Assembly (NCBI GenBank): GCA_003054655.1
Contig: QAYZ01000016.1
Coordinates: 1,302,001 to 1,366,000 of the forward strand
Source of the DNA: Spartobacteria bacterium LR76
GTDB taxonomy: Bacteria > Verrucomicrobiota > Verrucomicrobiia > Chthoniobacterales > Terrimicrobiaceae
Reading direction: 5' to 3'
DNA: 64,000 bases
Part shown: positions 34,650 through 43,365 of the stretch, piece by piece
How positions within the stretch are numbered: position 1 is the stretch's first letter
How the letters are laid out: each line of letters opens with the position of its first letter
Notes under the pieces: model-generated
The model's input: the letters and a program-made list of their open reading frames with translations, nothing else
Databases searched by the model: none
What the model was told of the DNA's origin: nothing
Made by a program: the position numbers and the translations under genes

Positions 34650-36598
34650 TATCGGCCTCCGAGATTGCCCAGGCGCAGGAAACTCCACAGCGCCTCCCAT
34701 TGGGAAAAGTCTGGAATGATGGCATGAGCCCCCGCCCGCACGAGACGCGGGCGCTTGTCGAGATTCGTCCCGAAACGCCGCTTTTCATCGCTCGCGATGC
34801 CGACGGCATAAGATCCCCGGCGATTTGTTTCGCGAATCTCCACCGGCCCATCCCCGAAGGCGACGAGCTGCTCAAATGCTCCGCCCACCTCCTGAAGGAT
34901 GCGCTCGATGACCATGCGCTTGGCGTCCTTGGTGATCTGGCCGATCGAGCCATATATCCCCCCGTCGAACACGTCGGCATACCCCAGGCGCGCCGCCTCG
35001 ATCTTCACATCCGCCTCGTCCGTGCCGCTCGCGAGATAAAGGCGCACGCCGGCCTGCTTCAAGGCATAGAGGAAAGGCACGGCGCCCTTGATGGTAAAGT
35101 CGCTGATCTCAAGTTCACCGCGGTCGAGCTTTTCCAGGCGCCGGTCGACGAGAGTCTGGAGGTCCGTGTTATAGATCGCCTTGTACTCCGCAGGCGTGAG
35201 AAGCGACTCCTCCGGCACGAGGCCAAACTCGCGGATGAGATCCACCAGCCCATGCATCTGGGCGATGGTCTGGATGCCGGTCGTGCGCTCGATGAATTCC
35301 CTCACCCGATACTGCGCGCGATGAAACGTGGCCGCCTCGGCATCGCGGAAGTGCTCACCCAGCACGGCCTTGATCATCATCGGCTCCATGATCTGCTCCC
35401 AGCCCTCGCGCAGAGTCGAGATGGTGCCGTCGTGGTCAAAGATGGCGTACCGGATGTTCAGCGCCGCCGAGGGTTCCGTGATCACCTCGATCTCGGTGCC
35501 GTCGAGATAGCGCGCCCGATGCGGTGACTCGCTCAGCTCGGGATTGTAGTAAAAGTCGGCATTGGCCCCGAGGGCGAGGACTTCGCCCGGCGAGGCCGTC
35601 CCGGTCTGGAAGAGCTTCTGCGCGGTGACAGCCGCAGCCACATTGGCCACGAACGCAGCCGCAGCGATATTGACTCCCGAGGACAGGATGGCCGCGAGGG
35701 TGGCCACAAAAGTATCTCCCGCTCCCACGGGATCGATGCGCCCGGGAAGCTGCACGCCAAAGATCTGCCAGACCACATCGCTGGAAAACACGAAGCAGCC
35801 CCGATCCCCGCGAGTCACCACCAAAGGCGCCCCCCAGCGCGCGTAAAGCTCCCCGGCGCGCTGGGCCAGCTCCTCCACGGGAACGACATCCCCGGGCTCC
35901 AGGGAAATCCCGCACGAGCGCATGACCTCAGCCTCGTTCAGCTTATGAACCGCCGAGGTGTAGGCTTCATGATATTTCCGGGAGTCCACGACGAAGCACA
36001 CCGAGGGATGACGCTCCATCACCTCGCGCAGCGCGCCGCGAAAACCCTCGTCATCGTGGATGCTGCCGATCACCTGATGATTGATCAGGACGACGGACAC
36101 CTTTTCCACGATCTCCTCCAGCCGCTCGAAAAACTCCCGCTGCGTGTCGGCGGAGAGGCGATTGAAATTCCCATGGTCTATCCGGTTGAGTTCCCTGCTA
36201 TCGACATAGGGCTTCACATAACTGTGCGTGGCCCATCCCTCCACCTGCGAAATCAAACCGCGCTGGTCAACGCTGGGATGTTCCAGCAACCGGCGGAGCT
36301 CCCTTCCAAACGGGTCCTCACCCAGCACCCCCACGGGGTAGATGCGATGCGCGCCGAGCGCGACCAGGTTGGCCACAACATTGCCCGCCCCGCCCGGCGA
36401 GTACCGCTGCTGCCGCACGGGCTGGGTCCTCAAACCCGTCTCGACGGAATCCTCCGAGGCCGACGGGTCGATCGTCCAATACACATCCAGACAGAAATCG
36501 CCCACCACTGCCACCGAAGCCATGGAGAGCTTGTCGAGGATGGAAGCGATTTCGGCAGGCTCCAGGATGTCAAAAGGCTGAAGGGAAGATTTGCTCAT
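34649..36598 (-). CDS. Bifunctional PfkB sugar kinase fused to HAD phosphatase
   Basis: A 649-residue fusion. Residues of about 25-365 are a PfkB/RfaE-type kinase: VAVVGDFCLDVYW, SPGGAGN (67-73) and IDPVGAGDTF with catalytic Asp295. Residues of about 384-649 are a HAD phosphatase: FDHDGT with Asp388 and Asp390, LASGTDE as motif II, and FGDGPVE as motif IV. The start MSKSSLQPFDILEPAEIASIL at 36598 is chosen because the longer frame runs through the operator at 36653 into the regulator gene. In heptose synthesis an RfaE-type kinase and a HAD phosphatase act in sequence, so the fusion would make the two-step phosphorylation-dephosphorylation in one polypeptide. First gene of the operon to 31766. 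The substrate is inferred only. Confidence 0.87.
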   Translation of the reverse strand: MSKSSLQPFDILEPAEIASILDKLSMASVAVVGDFCLDVYWTIDPSASEDSVETGLRTQPVRQQRYSPGGAGNVVANLVALGAHRIYPVGVLGEDPFGRELRRLLEHPSVDQRGLISQVEGWATHSYVKPYVDSRELNRIDHGNFNRLSADTQREFFERLEEIVEKVSVVLINHQVIGSIHDDEGFRGALREVMERHPSVCFVVDSRKYHEAYTSAVHKLNEAEVMRSCGISLEPGDVVPVEELAQRAGELYARWGAPLVVTRGDRGCFVFSSDVVWQIFGVQLPGRIDPVGAGDTFVATLAAILSSGVNIAAAAFVANVAAAVTAQKLFQTGTASPGEVLALGANADFYYNPELSESPHRARYLDGTEIEVITEPSAALNIRYAIFDHDGTISTLREGWEQIMEPMMIKAVLGEHFRDAEAATFHRAQYRVREFIERTTGIQTIAQMHGLVDLIREFGLVPEESLLTPAEYKAIYNTDLQTLVDRRLEKLDRGELEISDFTIKGAVPFLYALKQAGVRLYLASGTDEADVKIEAARLGYADVFDGGIYGSIGQITKDAKRMVIERILQEVGGAFEQLVAFGDGPVEIRETNRRGSYAVGIASDEKRRFGTNLDKRPRLVRAGAHAIIPDFSQWEALWSFLRLGNLGGR

Positions 36599-36652
36599 GG
36601 TGGCAAGGGAAAGCTCTGGCAGCATCAACCGCACACAAGCTCCCGTCAACCA

Positions 36653-36674
36653 AAAATGTAATGCTTTACATTTT
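36653..36674. promoter_or_regulatory. LacI-type operator with 9-bp arms, core TGTAATGCTTTACA
   Basis: AAAATGTAA and TTACATTTT are perfectly complementary around TGCT. The site lies in the gap between the LacI-family gene (stop 36693) and the kinase-phosphatase gene (start 36598), right where a repressor of that operon should bind. The core resembles the usual LacI-family form with a central CG/GC. Confidence 0.72.
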
Positions 36675-36692
36675 AACCACGCAAACGCTCTT

Positions 36693-37661
36693 TCAAACGA
36701 GTGTGGCCCGGGGAACGAAGGCGGCTTCAAAGCTGCGCGCCTGTTTTCTCCGCCCGAGGGCAAGGTCCACCGCACAAGCCGCCATGTCGTCGAGAGGCTG
36801 GCGGTACGTGCTCAGCGGAGGGTGGGAAAAGGCCGCCTCGGCGATGTCATCCATACCGACCACCTTGACCTTCGCGGGCACGGAAAGCTTGAGGTCCCGG
36901 CAAAACGCCATCGCCGTCAGGGCTGACCGGTCATCATTTCCGATGATTGCGTCGATCCTGCGGGAACGCATCACCCCGGCAAACTCGACCTGCGTCGGAG
37001 AGCCCGGCAGCACCGTAGTCTCCGCGCCAAAACAGGCGGGAGCCAGCTCGCCAAACGCGCGGCGCCGATCCGCGTGATCCGGCTCCTCCGCTCGCCCGCC
37101 AAAGAAGAGCACCCGCTTGCATCCGCTGTCCTTGAACCTTCGCAGCGCATCCGCGATCCATCCCGCCTGGTTGAGCTGGACCCCCTTCCAGTCCGGACAC
37201 GCGGGCAGTTTTCCCATGAGGCAGACCACGGGTTTACGGGACTCGAGCAGGGCGGGAATCAAGACATCGTGATGACGCGGATAAAGGAGTATCCACGCAT
37301 CACAGCGCGAGCGTTGGAGAGTTCTGCGGGCATGGGCGATGGTCGCCTCCTCCCGACGATCGACCGGGCAAACCAGGAGATCGAGATCATTGGCCACGAG
37401 ATTCTTGGAGAGCGCAGCCAGGATGCGCTGGGCAAACACAGCCTCCGCGCCTTCCACCTCCAGCGGCCAGACGAGACCGATCACGTCGTGCCGACCGCGC
37501 TTGAGCGCGCGTCCGCTCGGACTCGGGTAGTAGCCAAGCTCCCGGGCCAGCGCGAGGATGTGCTCACGCGTATCGGGACGCAGCTTCTCCGGCTCGTGGA
37601 AGGCGCGGGAAACGGATGCGGTCGATACCTCTGCTCGCCGGGCAAACTCCTGAATGTTCAT
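36693..37661 (-). CDS. LacI-family transcriptional regulator
   Basis: A 322-residue regulator starting MNIQEFARRAEVSTASVSRAFHEPEKLRPDTREHILALARELGYYPSPSGRALKRGR, a standard LacI helix-turn-helix with hinge, followed by a periplasmic-binding-like sensor (VIGLVWPLEVEG; RVLFFGGRAEEPDHADRRRAF; VKVVGMDDIAEAAFSHPPLSTYRQPLDDM). The longer frame to 37736 adds 25 residues with no family match. It is directly upstream of the kinase-phosphatase operon on the same strand, with the palindrome at 36653-36674 in the gap, so repression of that operon is likely; the inducing sugar is unknown. Confidence 0.92.
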   Translation of the reverse strand: MNIQEFARRAEVSTASVSRAFHEPEKLRPDTREHILALARELGYYPSPSGRALKRGRHDVIGLVWPLEVEGAEAVFAQRILAALSKNLVANDLDLLVCPVDRREEATIAHARRTLQRSRCDAWILLYPRHHDVLIPALLESRKPVVCLMGKLPACPDWKGVQLNQAGWIADALRRFKDSGCKRVLFFGGRAEEPDHADRRRAFGELAPACFGAETTVLPGSPTQVEFAGVMRSRRIDAIIGNDDRSALTAMAFCRDLKLSVPAKVKVVGMDDIAEAAFSHPPLSTYRQPLDDMAACAVDLALGRRKQARSFEAAFVPRATLV

Positions 37662-37789
37662 CGAGAAGCCGGAAACGTAACCCAAAACGCGTGGGGTTCG
37701 CCATTCCGAAACGCAGGCCCAGTGCGGCATCTCCATTCTCTTGTAGTCAGGAGACGCCCAAAATTCGGGAAACCCCGACCCTAAGGTGC

Positions 37790-38896
37790 ATGCGAAATAG
37801 TGTTGGCCGTCCGCGGAATGACATTCATGATCCTTTGGTGAAGCTCTGCCTGGCTGTTCTGCTCCTGTTCATCTGGCTCGCTCACGGAGAAGCACTAGGC
37901 GAACCTCGCTTCGAGGCAGGACCTCCGAAAACTCTTGGCGACTCCTCCTGGCGGACCCGCGCCAGACTGTCGTGGTTTCCCGATGGGAACATCGGTGCGC
38001 TGAGACGCAATGCGTCCACGCTCCTCTATGCGGCGAATGGTCCCAAGCCCGTCCGGCTAACCTTCGGCAAGGACGGTCACCTCATCGCCGTGCAGCCCGT
38101 GATGATCGAGGGAACCGCGCAGGGCTACCATTACCTCGCCGGCGGCCCAATTTATCGCGACCCCGTGTCGGGTCGGGTCCTGCTTTTCTACCATGCCGAG
38201 ATTCATCGAGGGTCAGAGAAAGACTTCTCCTCCGTTCTCGGTCTGGCCATCCAGGTTGATGAGGAAGGGTTGCGCTTCCGTGATGCGGGGGTGATTTTCC
38301 GGCCATCAGCTCACCGCAAATCAGGTGCATTCGATGCGGGCGGAGCGCCTGTCGTCGTGCGTGGCGGTGACTTTTATGTGTACGCGCGCGATCTCTCACC
38401 GGGAGGAACGGTCAATAACCTCATCGTCCTGAGCGCTCCGGTAAAGGAAGTCATCTCTGCTGCGGCAAAAGGGAAGCCATTCGCCTGGCGAAAGTTTTTC
38501 AACGGCGCGTTCTCAGAGCCGACTCTCGGAGGGCTCTCGTCGCCGTTGGAAAAGGGCAATCCTCCCGTCCGTTGGATGGATGTCAGCTTTCACCCAGCGC
38601 TCGGGCTTTACATTCTTGTCGTTGCCGCGCCGTCAGGCCGCGGGACGGCACTGTTTGCCTCCTGGTCCCGCGATGGGCTCCATTGGGTCCGGCGGGTCCG
38701 GCTGACGGATCATCAGGGCGGCGAGTGTTTCTATCCGTCGATCATCAGTTCGCCGCAACGCGAGTGCGGGAGCGAGTTCCATCTCGACTACACCTACTCT
38801 CGCGAGGGCGAGTGGGATCGCTGGAGCGATGCCCTATGGCTCCGCCGGACCGTGCGGATCACGGATGCGAACCGCGAATCAGAAAACGCTCGCTAA
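37790..38896 (+). CDS. Secreted beta-propeller-like protein, possibly GH43/GH32-related
   Basis: A 368-residue product from ATG 37790; a GTG at 37838 would begin exactly at a signal peptide (KLCLAVLLLFIWLAHGEALG) and may be the true start. The mature part has repeating strands of the five-bladed propeller kind (YLAGGPIYRDPVSGRVLLFYHAEIH; GGAPVVVRGGDFYVYARDL; WMDVSFHPALGLYILVVAA; FASWSRDGLHWVRRVRL; HLDYTYSREGEWDRW), seen in GH43, GH32 and related proteins. Catalytic acids were not assigned. It is divergent from the LacI gene and its stop overlaps the convergent beta-helix gene by four bases. Function unknown. Confidence 0.6.
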   Translation: MRNSVGRPRNDIHDPLVKLCLAVLLLFIWLAHGEALGEPRFEAGPPKTLGDSSWRTRARLSWFPDGNIGALRRNASTLLYAANGPKPVRLTFGKDGHLIAVQPVMIEGTAQGYHYLAGGPIYRDPVSGRVLLFYHAEIHRGSEKDFSSVLGLAIQVDEEGLRFRDAGVIFRPSAHRKSGAFDAGGAPVVVRGGDFYVYARDLSPGGTVNNLIVLSAPVKEVISAAAKGKPFAWRKFFNGAFSEPTLGGLSSPLEKGNPPVRWMDVSFHPALGLYILVVAAPSGRGTALFASWSRDGLHWVRRVRLTDHQGGECFYPSIISSPQRECGSEFHLDYTYSREGEWDRWSDALWLRRTVRITDANRESENAR

Positions 38897-40458
38897 AGGG
38901 AAGCCTGCTCCGAGACGCAAAAGGCGCCCGGCACCAGTTCCGACGTCTTGCTGCGAAGCACGCCATTGAAATCCCGGTCCACCTTTTGATTCGGCTCGGA
39001 GGGCTTTAGGTAGACGGGGTCGGCAATACCCGCCGCCAGCGCACCCTTCTTCGGTCGGTAATCTCCCGCGGCATAATCCGTAAAGATGTCCGTACCCGCC
39101 TTGAGCAGCATGCTGTTCGCATCCTGTGAGGTCGCAGCCTTCCAGTCCTCAAAGGTCTTGAAGACGACACCTTGTTGCGCAGTGCGCAGCCAGGAGGTCG
39201 AGGCAGCGCCGACAGCATAGATATTATGGTTCGGCGCGAAGTTCTTATACTTGTCCTCCGGCGGTTCGGCATTCTGGTAGAACATGAAGAAGTTCCCACT
39301 CGGCTTGAAGAGCAGGCCGTTGTTGAGGATCGTCCGGCCCGAGTAGCCCCACAGGCACGCGTAGCCCTCAGAGCCTCTCGCCACAAATCCCTTCAGTACC
39401 AGCGGGGCCTTGGTCAGATCGAAGATGTACGTATTGTTTACGAAGACCGTGTCCGAAGCCTCGCGATGATAGTCGCCAAGGGTCGAGTTGATGAAGAGGT
39501 TGTTGGCAAAGAAAAGAGTGTCGGGCCCTGGCACCCTCCCGACGCTCTTGTAAAATGTGGAGTTCTTCACGATGTTGCGCTCGATCCGGAAAAAACGGTC
39601 CTGATACTCGGGCTCGTCCCGTCGAAAACTCATGTCCAGAGCCGCGTCGCTGCCCGGGCGCAGCCAATTCTCGACCACGCAGTTGAAAAGCAGGCCATTG
39701 CTCGCCGAGTGGACCAGCACGCCGTCATGGTTTCTCCCCACGCCGTCATCCTCCGTATTATCGTGGATGTAGCAGTTTTGCACGATCTGCCAGCCGGGAA
39801 GCTTCGGGTTCTTCGCGGTCAACGCGGGCAGCCCCGGCTTGCCATCACCGTTGTTGATCCAGATGCCACCGCCGAGACGGTGCCGCCCGTTGCCGGAGTA
39901 GTCAATGCCCGCGATTTCGACATTGTCGATGAAGACATCCCGGCACCCTTCGAGGCGGATGTGGTACATCTGCACGGTGCCCGCAAGATAGAGATTGCGA
40001 ATGGTTACGCGGTTCGCCCCCTCGATGTAGATCGTGTGGTACTGGCGATAGTCGGGATTTTCGCTGATGATCGACAGATTTTCGATCACCACCTCGTCAG
40101 CATCCTCAATGTAAAACAACGTGGTCCCAAACTTGTCCGCCTTGGGCTGCTGCCACTTGACCCTGAGATTGAGGTTGGAGATCACGACCTTCTTTTCCCC
40201 GCGCCACTCCTTTTTCACCTGCTCGCCCTGCACGTCCTGAAACTCGATGCCTGCGAGGTTCTTCCGGGCCAGCACATCTCCCGTCGGCAGCCTGGACCAG
40301 TCGCTTTGATACGCAGCAGTGTATTTCCCGTGCTCCGGGATGATATCGCCCGTCACGGTCGGCGCAGAGGCCTCCTGGGCGGCAGCGGCATGAAGGAAAA
40401 GGGCCAGGGGGATGAGTACTCCGGCGAAAGTGCCAGGAAGTCTGCGTGCTCGGATCAT
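38893..40458 (-). CDS. Secreted right-handed beta-helix protein
   Basis: A 521-residue exported protein. Its ATG overlaps the stop of the prepilin gene as ATGA, and directly encodes a signal peptide (MIRARRLPGTFAGVLIPLALFLHAAAAQ); the longer frame to 40842 is antisense-like noise over the prepilin. The body shows parallel beta-helix coils (VVIENLSIISENPDYRQYHTIYIEGANRVTIRNLYLAGTVQMYHIRLEGCRDVFIDNVEIAGIDYSG; NCYIHDNTEDDGVGRNHDGVLVHSASNGLLFNCVVEN), as in pectate lyases, alginate-type lyases and GH-type beta helices. Catalytic residues are not assigned. It probably acts on the polysaccharide of the LacI module to its right. Confidence 0.78.
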   Translation of the reverse strand: MIRARRLPGTFAGVLIPLALFLHAAAAQEASAPTVTGDIIPEHGKYTAAYQSDWSRLPTGDVLARKNLAGIEFQDVQGEQVKKEWRGEKKVVISNLNLRVKWQQPKADKFGTTLFYIEDADEVVIENLSIISENPDYRQYHTIYIEGANRVTIRNLYLAGTVQMYHIRLEGCRDVFIDNVEIAGIDYSGNGRHRLGGGIWINNGDGKPGLPALTAKNPKLPGWQIVQNCYIHDNTEDDGVGRNHDGVLVHSASNGLLFNCVVENWLRPGSDAALDMSFRRDEPEYQDRFFRIERNIVKNSTFYKSVGRVPGPDTLFFANNLFINSTLGDYHREASDTVFVNNTYIFDLTKAPLVLKGFVARGSEGYACLWGYSGRTILNNGLLFKPSGNFFMFYQNAEPPEDKYKNFAPNHNIYAVGAASTSWLRTAQQGVVFKTFEDWKAATSQDANSMLLKAGTDIFTDYAAGDYRPKKGALAAGIADPVYLKPSEPNQKVDRDFNGVLRSKTSELVPGAFCVSEQASL

Positions 40459-41147
40459 TTGTCGTATTGAGAACTGCTGATGGGGCGGGTGTCGTAGCTG
40501 CTGAAATAGTTGGGCGTGCCTTTGGTGAAATCCGCCCAGGTGAGCTGGCTCACCAGCACCGGCGTACTGTGACCATCGAGATAGGTGACATTCACCATGC
40601 GGCTGTGCGGCCGGGGCACTCCCTCTGCATACGATTTCGCCCCTGTGCCCGTGAGGATCGAAAAGCTCGCCCAGCGGGAGCCGTCGGTCGCATCGGTGAT
40701 GTAAATCAATTTGCTCTTCTCCGGGATCGCCGCGGCGGACATGCCGGAGGCAAAGGAGTTGAAGCCGAAAGTCCCCCACACCGAGGTCTGCGTCGATCCG
40801 CTCGCGTTCAGCTTGCGCGAGGGGCAGAACAATGTCTTCCACGCCTCCTGCTTGCTGCTCTTTCCCGTGTAGGGATACAGCGCATCCGTCGCGTCCACCG
40901 AGGACCCGACCGTATAGGCCGAAACGGGCATTTGATTGTTGTTATCGGAGAGATAGAGATGCAGTGCCTTGATCCAGGTCTGCTGATTGCTGAGGCACTT
41001 CACCCCCTGGGCCCGGGTGATGGCCCCGCGCATGCCTGGGATCAACACCGCAGCCAGCGTGCCGATGATCGCCACGGTGACAAGCATCTCCATGAGGGTG
41101 AAGCCAGCGACCGAACGGCGCGGGGATCGGAACTTGTGAGGCATCAT
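40455..41147 (-). CDS. Prepilin-type protein with H-X9-DG ending
   Basis: A 230-residue prepilin-like protein starting MMPHKFRSPRRSVAGFTLMEMLVTVAIIGTLAAVLIPGMRGAI, a canonical type IV prepilin leader and methylation helix with Glu+5. The C-terminal part contains PHSRMVNVTYLDGHSTPV, the H-X9-DG pattern of the large family of single prepilin-like proteins in Planctomycetes and Verrucomicrobiota. Longer starts up to 41210 are possible. It is translationally coupled (ATGA) to the beta-helix gene and lies 69 bases after the small secreted protein gene. Surface or pseudopilus role is inferred; no secretion ATPase is nearby. Confidence 0.85.
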   Translation of the reverse strand: MMPHKFRSPRRSVAGFTLMEMLVTVAIIGTLAAVLIPGMRGAITRAQGVKCLSNQQTWIKALHLYLSDNNNQMPVSAYTVGSSVDATDALYPYTGKSSKQEAWKTLFCPSRKLNASGSTQTSVWGTFGFNSFASGMSAAAIPEKSKLIYITDATDGSRWASFSILTGTGAKSYAEGVPRPHSRMVNVTYLDGHSTPVLVSQLTWADFTKGTPNYFSSYDTRPISSSQYDK

Positions 41148-41215
41148 GTCTGGGGGCATGCAGGGGCTCGGGAAAGCGCAGGCCTCCATGGCCGGAAGCG
41201 CGGCGCGCACGGAAG

Positions 41216-41713
41216 TTACTTCAATCGGGTCACCTGGACATCGTCTATCTCGCAGGAACCGGAGGAGCGGAAGCTGATCTCAAGGCTGACGGGGCTGCCG
41301 TCCGCCGGCGCGGTGAAAGTGGTCTCCAGCGCCGTCCAGTTATCTCCCGCTTCGATCGTGCCGGAGTTAAGATATTTGCCATTCAGCAGATTCCTAATGA
41401 TCAGCCGGGCGTCCGAGGAGGAGTTGTTTCTCGCCTTGAGGCTCACGAGGTACTTCTGCCCCGCCTCGAGCTTGCCGAGCGGCTGGATGAGATTCAGCGT
41501 GCGGCCTTCCGGGATGGTCATCACCACAAAGGCCTCGCCGGAGGCGGCACTCCCAGCATCATTGCGCAAGGCAACCCCCGAGGCCGGGACCTTCCAAGCG
41601 GTCAATCCGTCTTCAAAGCTGCCATTCTGGAGGATTTCTTCTCCGCGATTATCGTTGCTATGGGCGTAGGCTACGAGGCCCAGGAGGGAGAGAGCACAGA
41701 TCGCGCGTTTCAT
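41216..41713 (-). CDS. Small secreted CBM-like protein
   Basis: A 165-residue exported protein from MKRAICALSLLGLVAYAHS, preceded by a plausible AAGGAA ribosome-binding site. The mature part EEILQNGSFEDGLTAWKVPASGVALRND ... GQKYLVSLKARNNSSSDARLIIRNLLNGKYLNSGTIEAGDNWTALETTFTAP ... SCEIDDVQVTRL has the features of CBM4/9/22-like sugar-binding beta-sandwiches (NGSFE-D-x-x-x-W, and the final DDV). It is seven bases behind the PEP-CTERM gene, in a prepilin-encoding operon. A carbohydrate-binding accessory role is likely; no enzyme domain is present. Confidence 0.78.
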   Translation of the reverse strand: MKRAICALSLLGLVAYAHSNDNRGEEILQNGSFEDGLTAWKVPASGVALRNDAGSAASGEAFVVMTIPEGRTLNLIQPLGKLEAGQKYLVSLKARNNSSSDARLIIRNLLNGKYLNSGTIEAGDNWTALETTFTAPADGSPVSLEISFRSSGSCEIDDVQVTRLK

Positions 41714-41720
41714 AGGTTCC

Positions 41721-43211
41721 TTAGGCAGATACCTGAGCCGACTGGCGGCGACGAGCACGAATCCAGATCATCCCGGCCGCTCCGCCGAGAAGCAAAGCCC
41801 AGGTCGAAGGCTCAGGCACCGTCGTGATCGTGACAAACTGGTCTCCGAAGCTCGTGGCATTCGCACTGTAGTTCGTTCCAGCCGTGGAGTCGTTGTAATC
41901 AATGACCCAGGTGTTTCCGGCCAGCGTGAAGGTGCTGCCATCGGCATATCCCGTGAAGATGCCGCCGTTCCAGCCTCCCGCCGCCGTGTAGCTGATGAGG
42001 GTAAACTTCGTGCCAGCCGCCAGCGCGACATTGGAACCGATGTCTGTCAGAGACAGAGTCGTCGCGCCGCTCGCGATCGACAGTGCTGCCGTGCTGTTTG
42101 TCGCATAGAGCAGATCCGCTGCCGGCGTACCGCTCGTATTGAGCTCAAAGGCAAAGGTGCCTCCCGTGAAGGTCACGCCGCCTGCGCCGAGGGACTCGAT
42201 ACCCGCCCCAGGAGCCATGGTGCCGCCGGCACCCACTGTCACCTTGCCGGTAAAGCTTCCGGTTCCACCCAGCGTGCCGCCGTTAACGGCAACATCGCCC
42301 GTACCCAGTCCGCTGCCAGTCGTATTATTCACCAGCAGAGTGCCCGCGCTCACGGTCGTGCCCGAGGCATAGGTGTTGCTGCCGGAAAGCGTTTGGACGC
42401 CCGCGCCTGATTTCGTCACGGCAATGCTGCTCGTTCCCGTGCCATTGCTGATCGTGCCGGAGTATTCCTTGGTCGCGCTGCCCGTGATCGCCAGCGTCGT
42501 GACGTATCCCGTGCCCGTCGTCGTCTGGCCGATGGTGCCGCCATTGCCTTCCAGGCTGGCCACATTGATCGTCCGCGCACTAATGCCCGAGAGGTAGGCG
42601 AGGTTAAAGGCACCGCCCGTCATGGACACCGCGCCAAAGGTCGAGTCCGTCGAGGATCGAATGTTGACCGTACCTCCGGAGATTGTCGTCGTCCCAGCCA
42701 CGGAGAGGCCCACGAGATTGTTGGCGGTATCACGGCCAAAATTCACCGTTCCCGCGTTCACCTGGAGGTTGCCACCCACCGAAACCGCAAGCGTGCCAGT
42801 GGCGCTCACCGAGTAAAATGCCAGCGTGCCTGAGTCATATTTGATCACGTCTCCCGTCGTCGAAAAGGTCCGGGCGACAGTTCCGCTCCCTCGGAAGGAA
42901 ATCTGGCGCGAAACATCCGTACCCGCATCAGCGGTTCCGAAGGTGAGCGATGTCATTGTCGCGCTTCCCGAGTTGAGGGCTACAATGGAATTCGTCGTGG
43001 AGGTGTTCACGAGAGAAATCGAATCCGTGCCATTGAGAGCCGGGGTTGATCCCGTGCCTGACGACAATGTCCAACGGGTGGAGGCGTTCCAGTTATCCGT
43101 CGTGTTGTCGGTCGAGACATCAAAGACCGATGCGGAGGCACTTTCAGCACCGAGCATCGCAACTCCAGCGGCAGCGATCAGGGCAGGAAGGTAGGCATTT
43201 CGAGATTTCAT
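41721..43211 (-). CDS. PEP-CTERM protein with autotransporter-associated beta-strand repeats
   Basis: A 496-residue exported repeat protein. Signal peptide MKSRNAYLPALIAAAGVAMLGAESASAS; Ser/Thr/Gly-rich body with PATR-type repeats (KSGAGVQTLSGSNTYASGTTVSAGTLLVNNTTGSGLGTGDVAVNGGTLGGTGSF); C-terminal VPEPSTWALLLGGAAGMIWIRARRR, a PEP-CTERM signal. It is the first gene of the leftward operon of this module and lies opposite the LacI gene, with a cluster of TTCCGGAA-type sites between them. Same architecture as 2784-4688; structural surface role inferred. Confidence 0.9.
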   Translation of the reverse strand: MKSRNAYLPALIAAAGVAMLGAESASASVFDVSTDNTTDNWNASTRWTLSSGTGSTPALNGTDSISLVNTSTTNSIVALNSGSATMTSLTFGTADAGTDVSRQISFRGSGTVARTFSTTGDVIKYDSGTLAFYSVSATGTLAVSVGGNLQVNAGTVNFGRDTANNLVGLSVAGTTTISGGTVNIRSSTDSTFGAVSMTGGAFNLAYLSGISARTINVASLEGNGGTIGQTTTGTGYVTTLAITGSATKEYSGTISNGTGTSSIAVTKSGAGVQTLSGSNTYASGTTVSAGTLLVNNTTGSGLGTGDVAVNGGTLGGTGSFTGKVTVGAGGTMAPGAGIESLGAGGVTFTGGTFAFELNTSGTPAADLLYATNSTAALSIASGATTLSLTDIGSNVALAAGTKFTLISYTAAGGWNGGIFTGYADGSTFTLAGNTWVIDYNDSTAGTNYSANATSFGDQFVTITTVPEPSTWALLLGGAAGMIWIRARRRQSAQVSA

Positions 43212-43290
43212 GGCAGTAAGAGGTGGCGGGGGATTGGTTGAGGAAACTCTCCAACCTGTACTCCCCGGTTGCCGGAAACGTCAAATTATT

Positions 43291-43320
43291 TTTCGAAAAT
43301 TTCCGAAATCATTCCGGAAT
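43291..43320. promoter_or_regulatory. Cluster of TTTCGAAA / TTTCCGAAA / ATTCCGGAAT sites
   Basis: Between the PEP-CTERM gene and the LacI gene lie TTTCGAAAA (43291), TTTCCGAAA (43300-43308) and the perfect palindrome ATTCCGGAAT (43311-43320). The same motif returns four times upstream of the oxidoreductase gene (44541-44583), so it is the likely operator of the LacI protein between them. Confidence 0.55.
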
Positions 43321-43365
43321 TGAGATGCCTTGCATTTCCGGGAACGAGGCCGCATAATTCTGCCC

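Noticed and set aside
40459-40842. N-terminal extension of the beta-helix protein
   Set aside because: It is out-of-frame sequence over the prepilin gene; the signal peptide starts at 40458.
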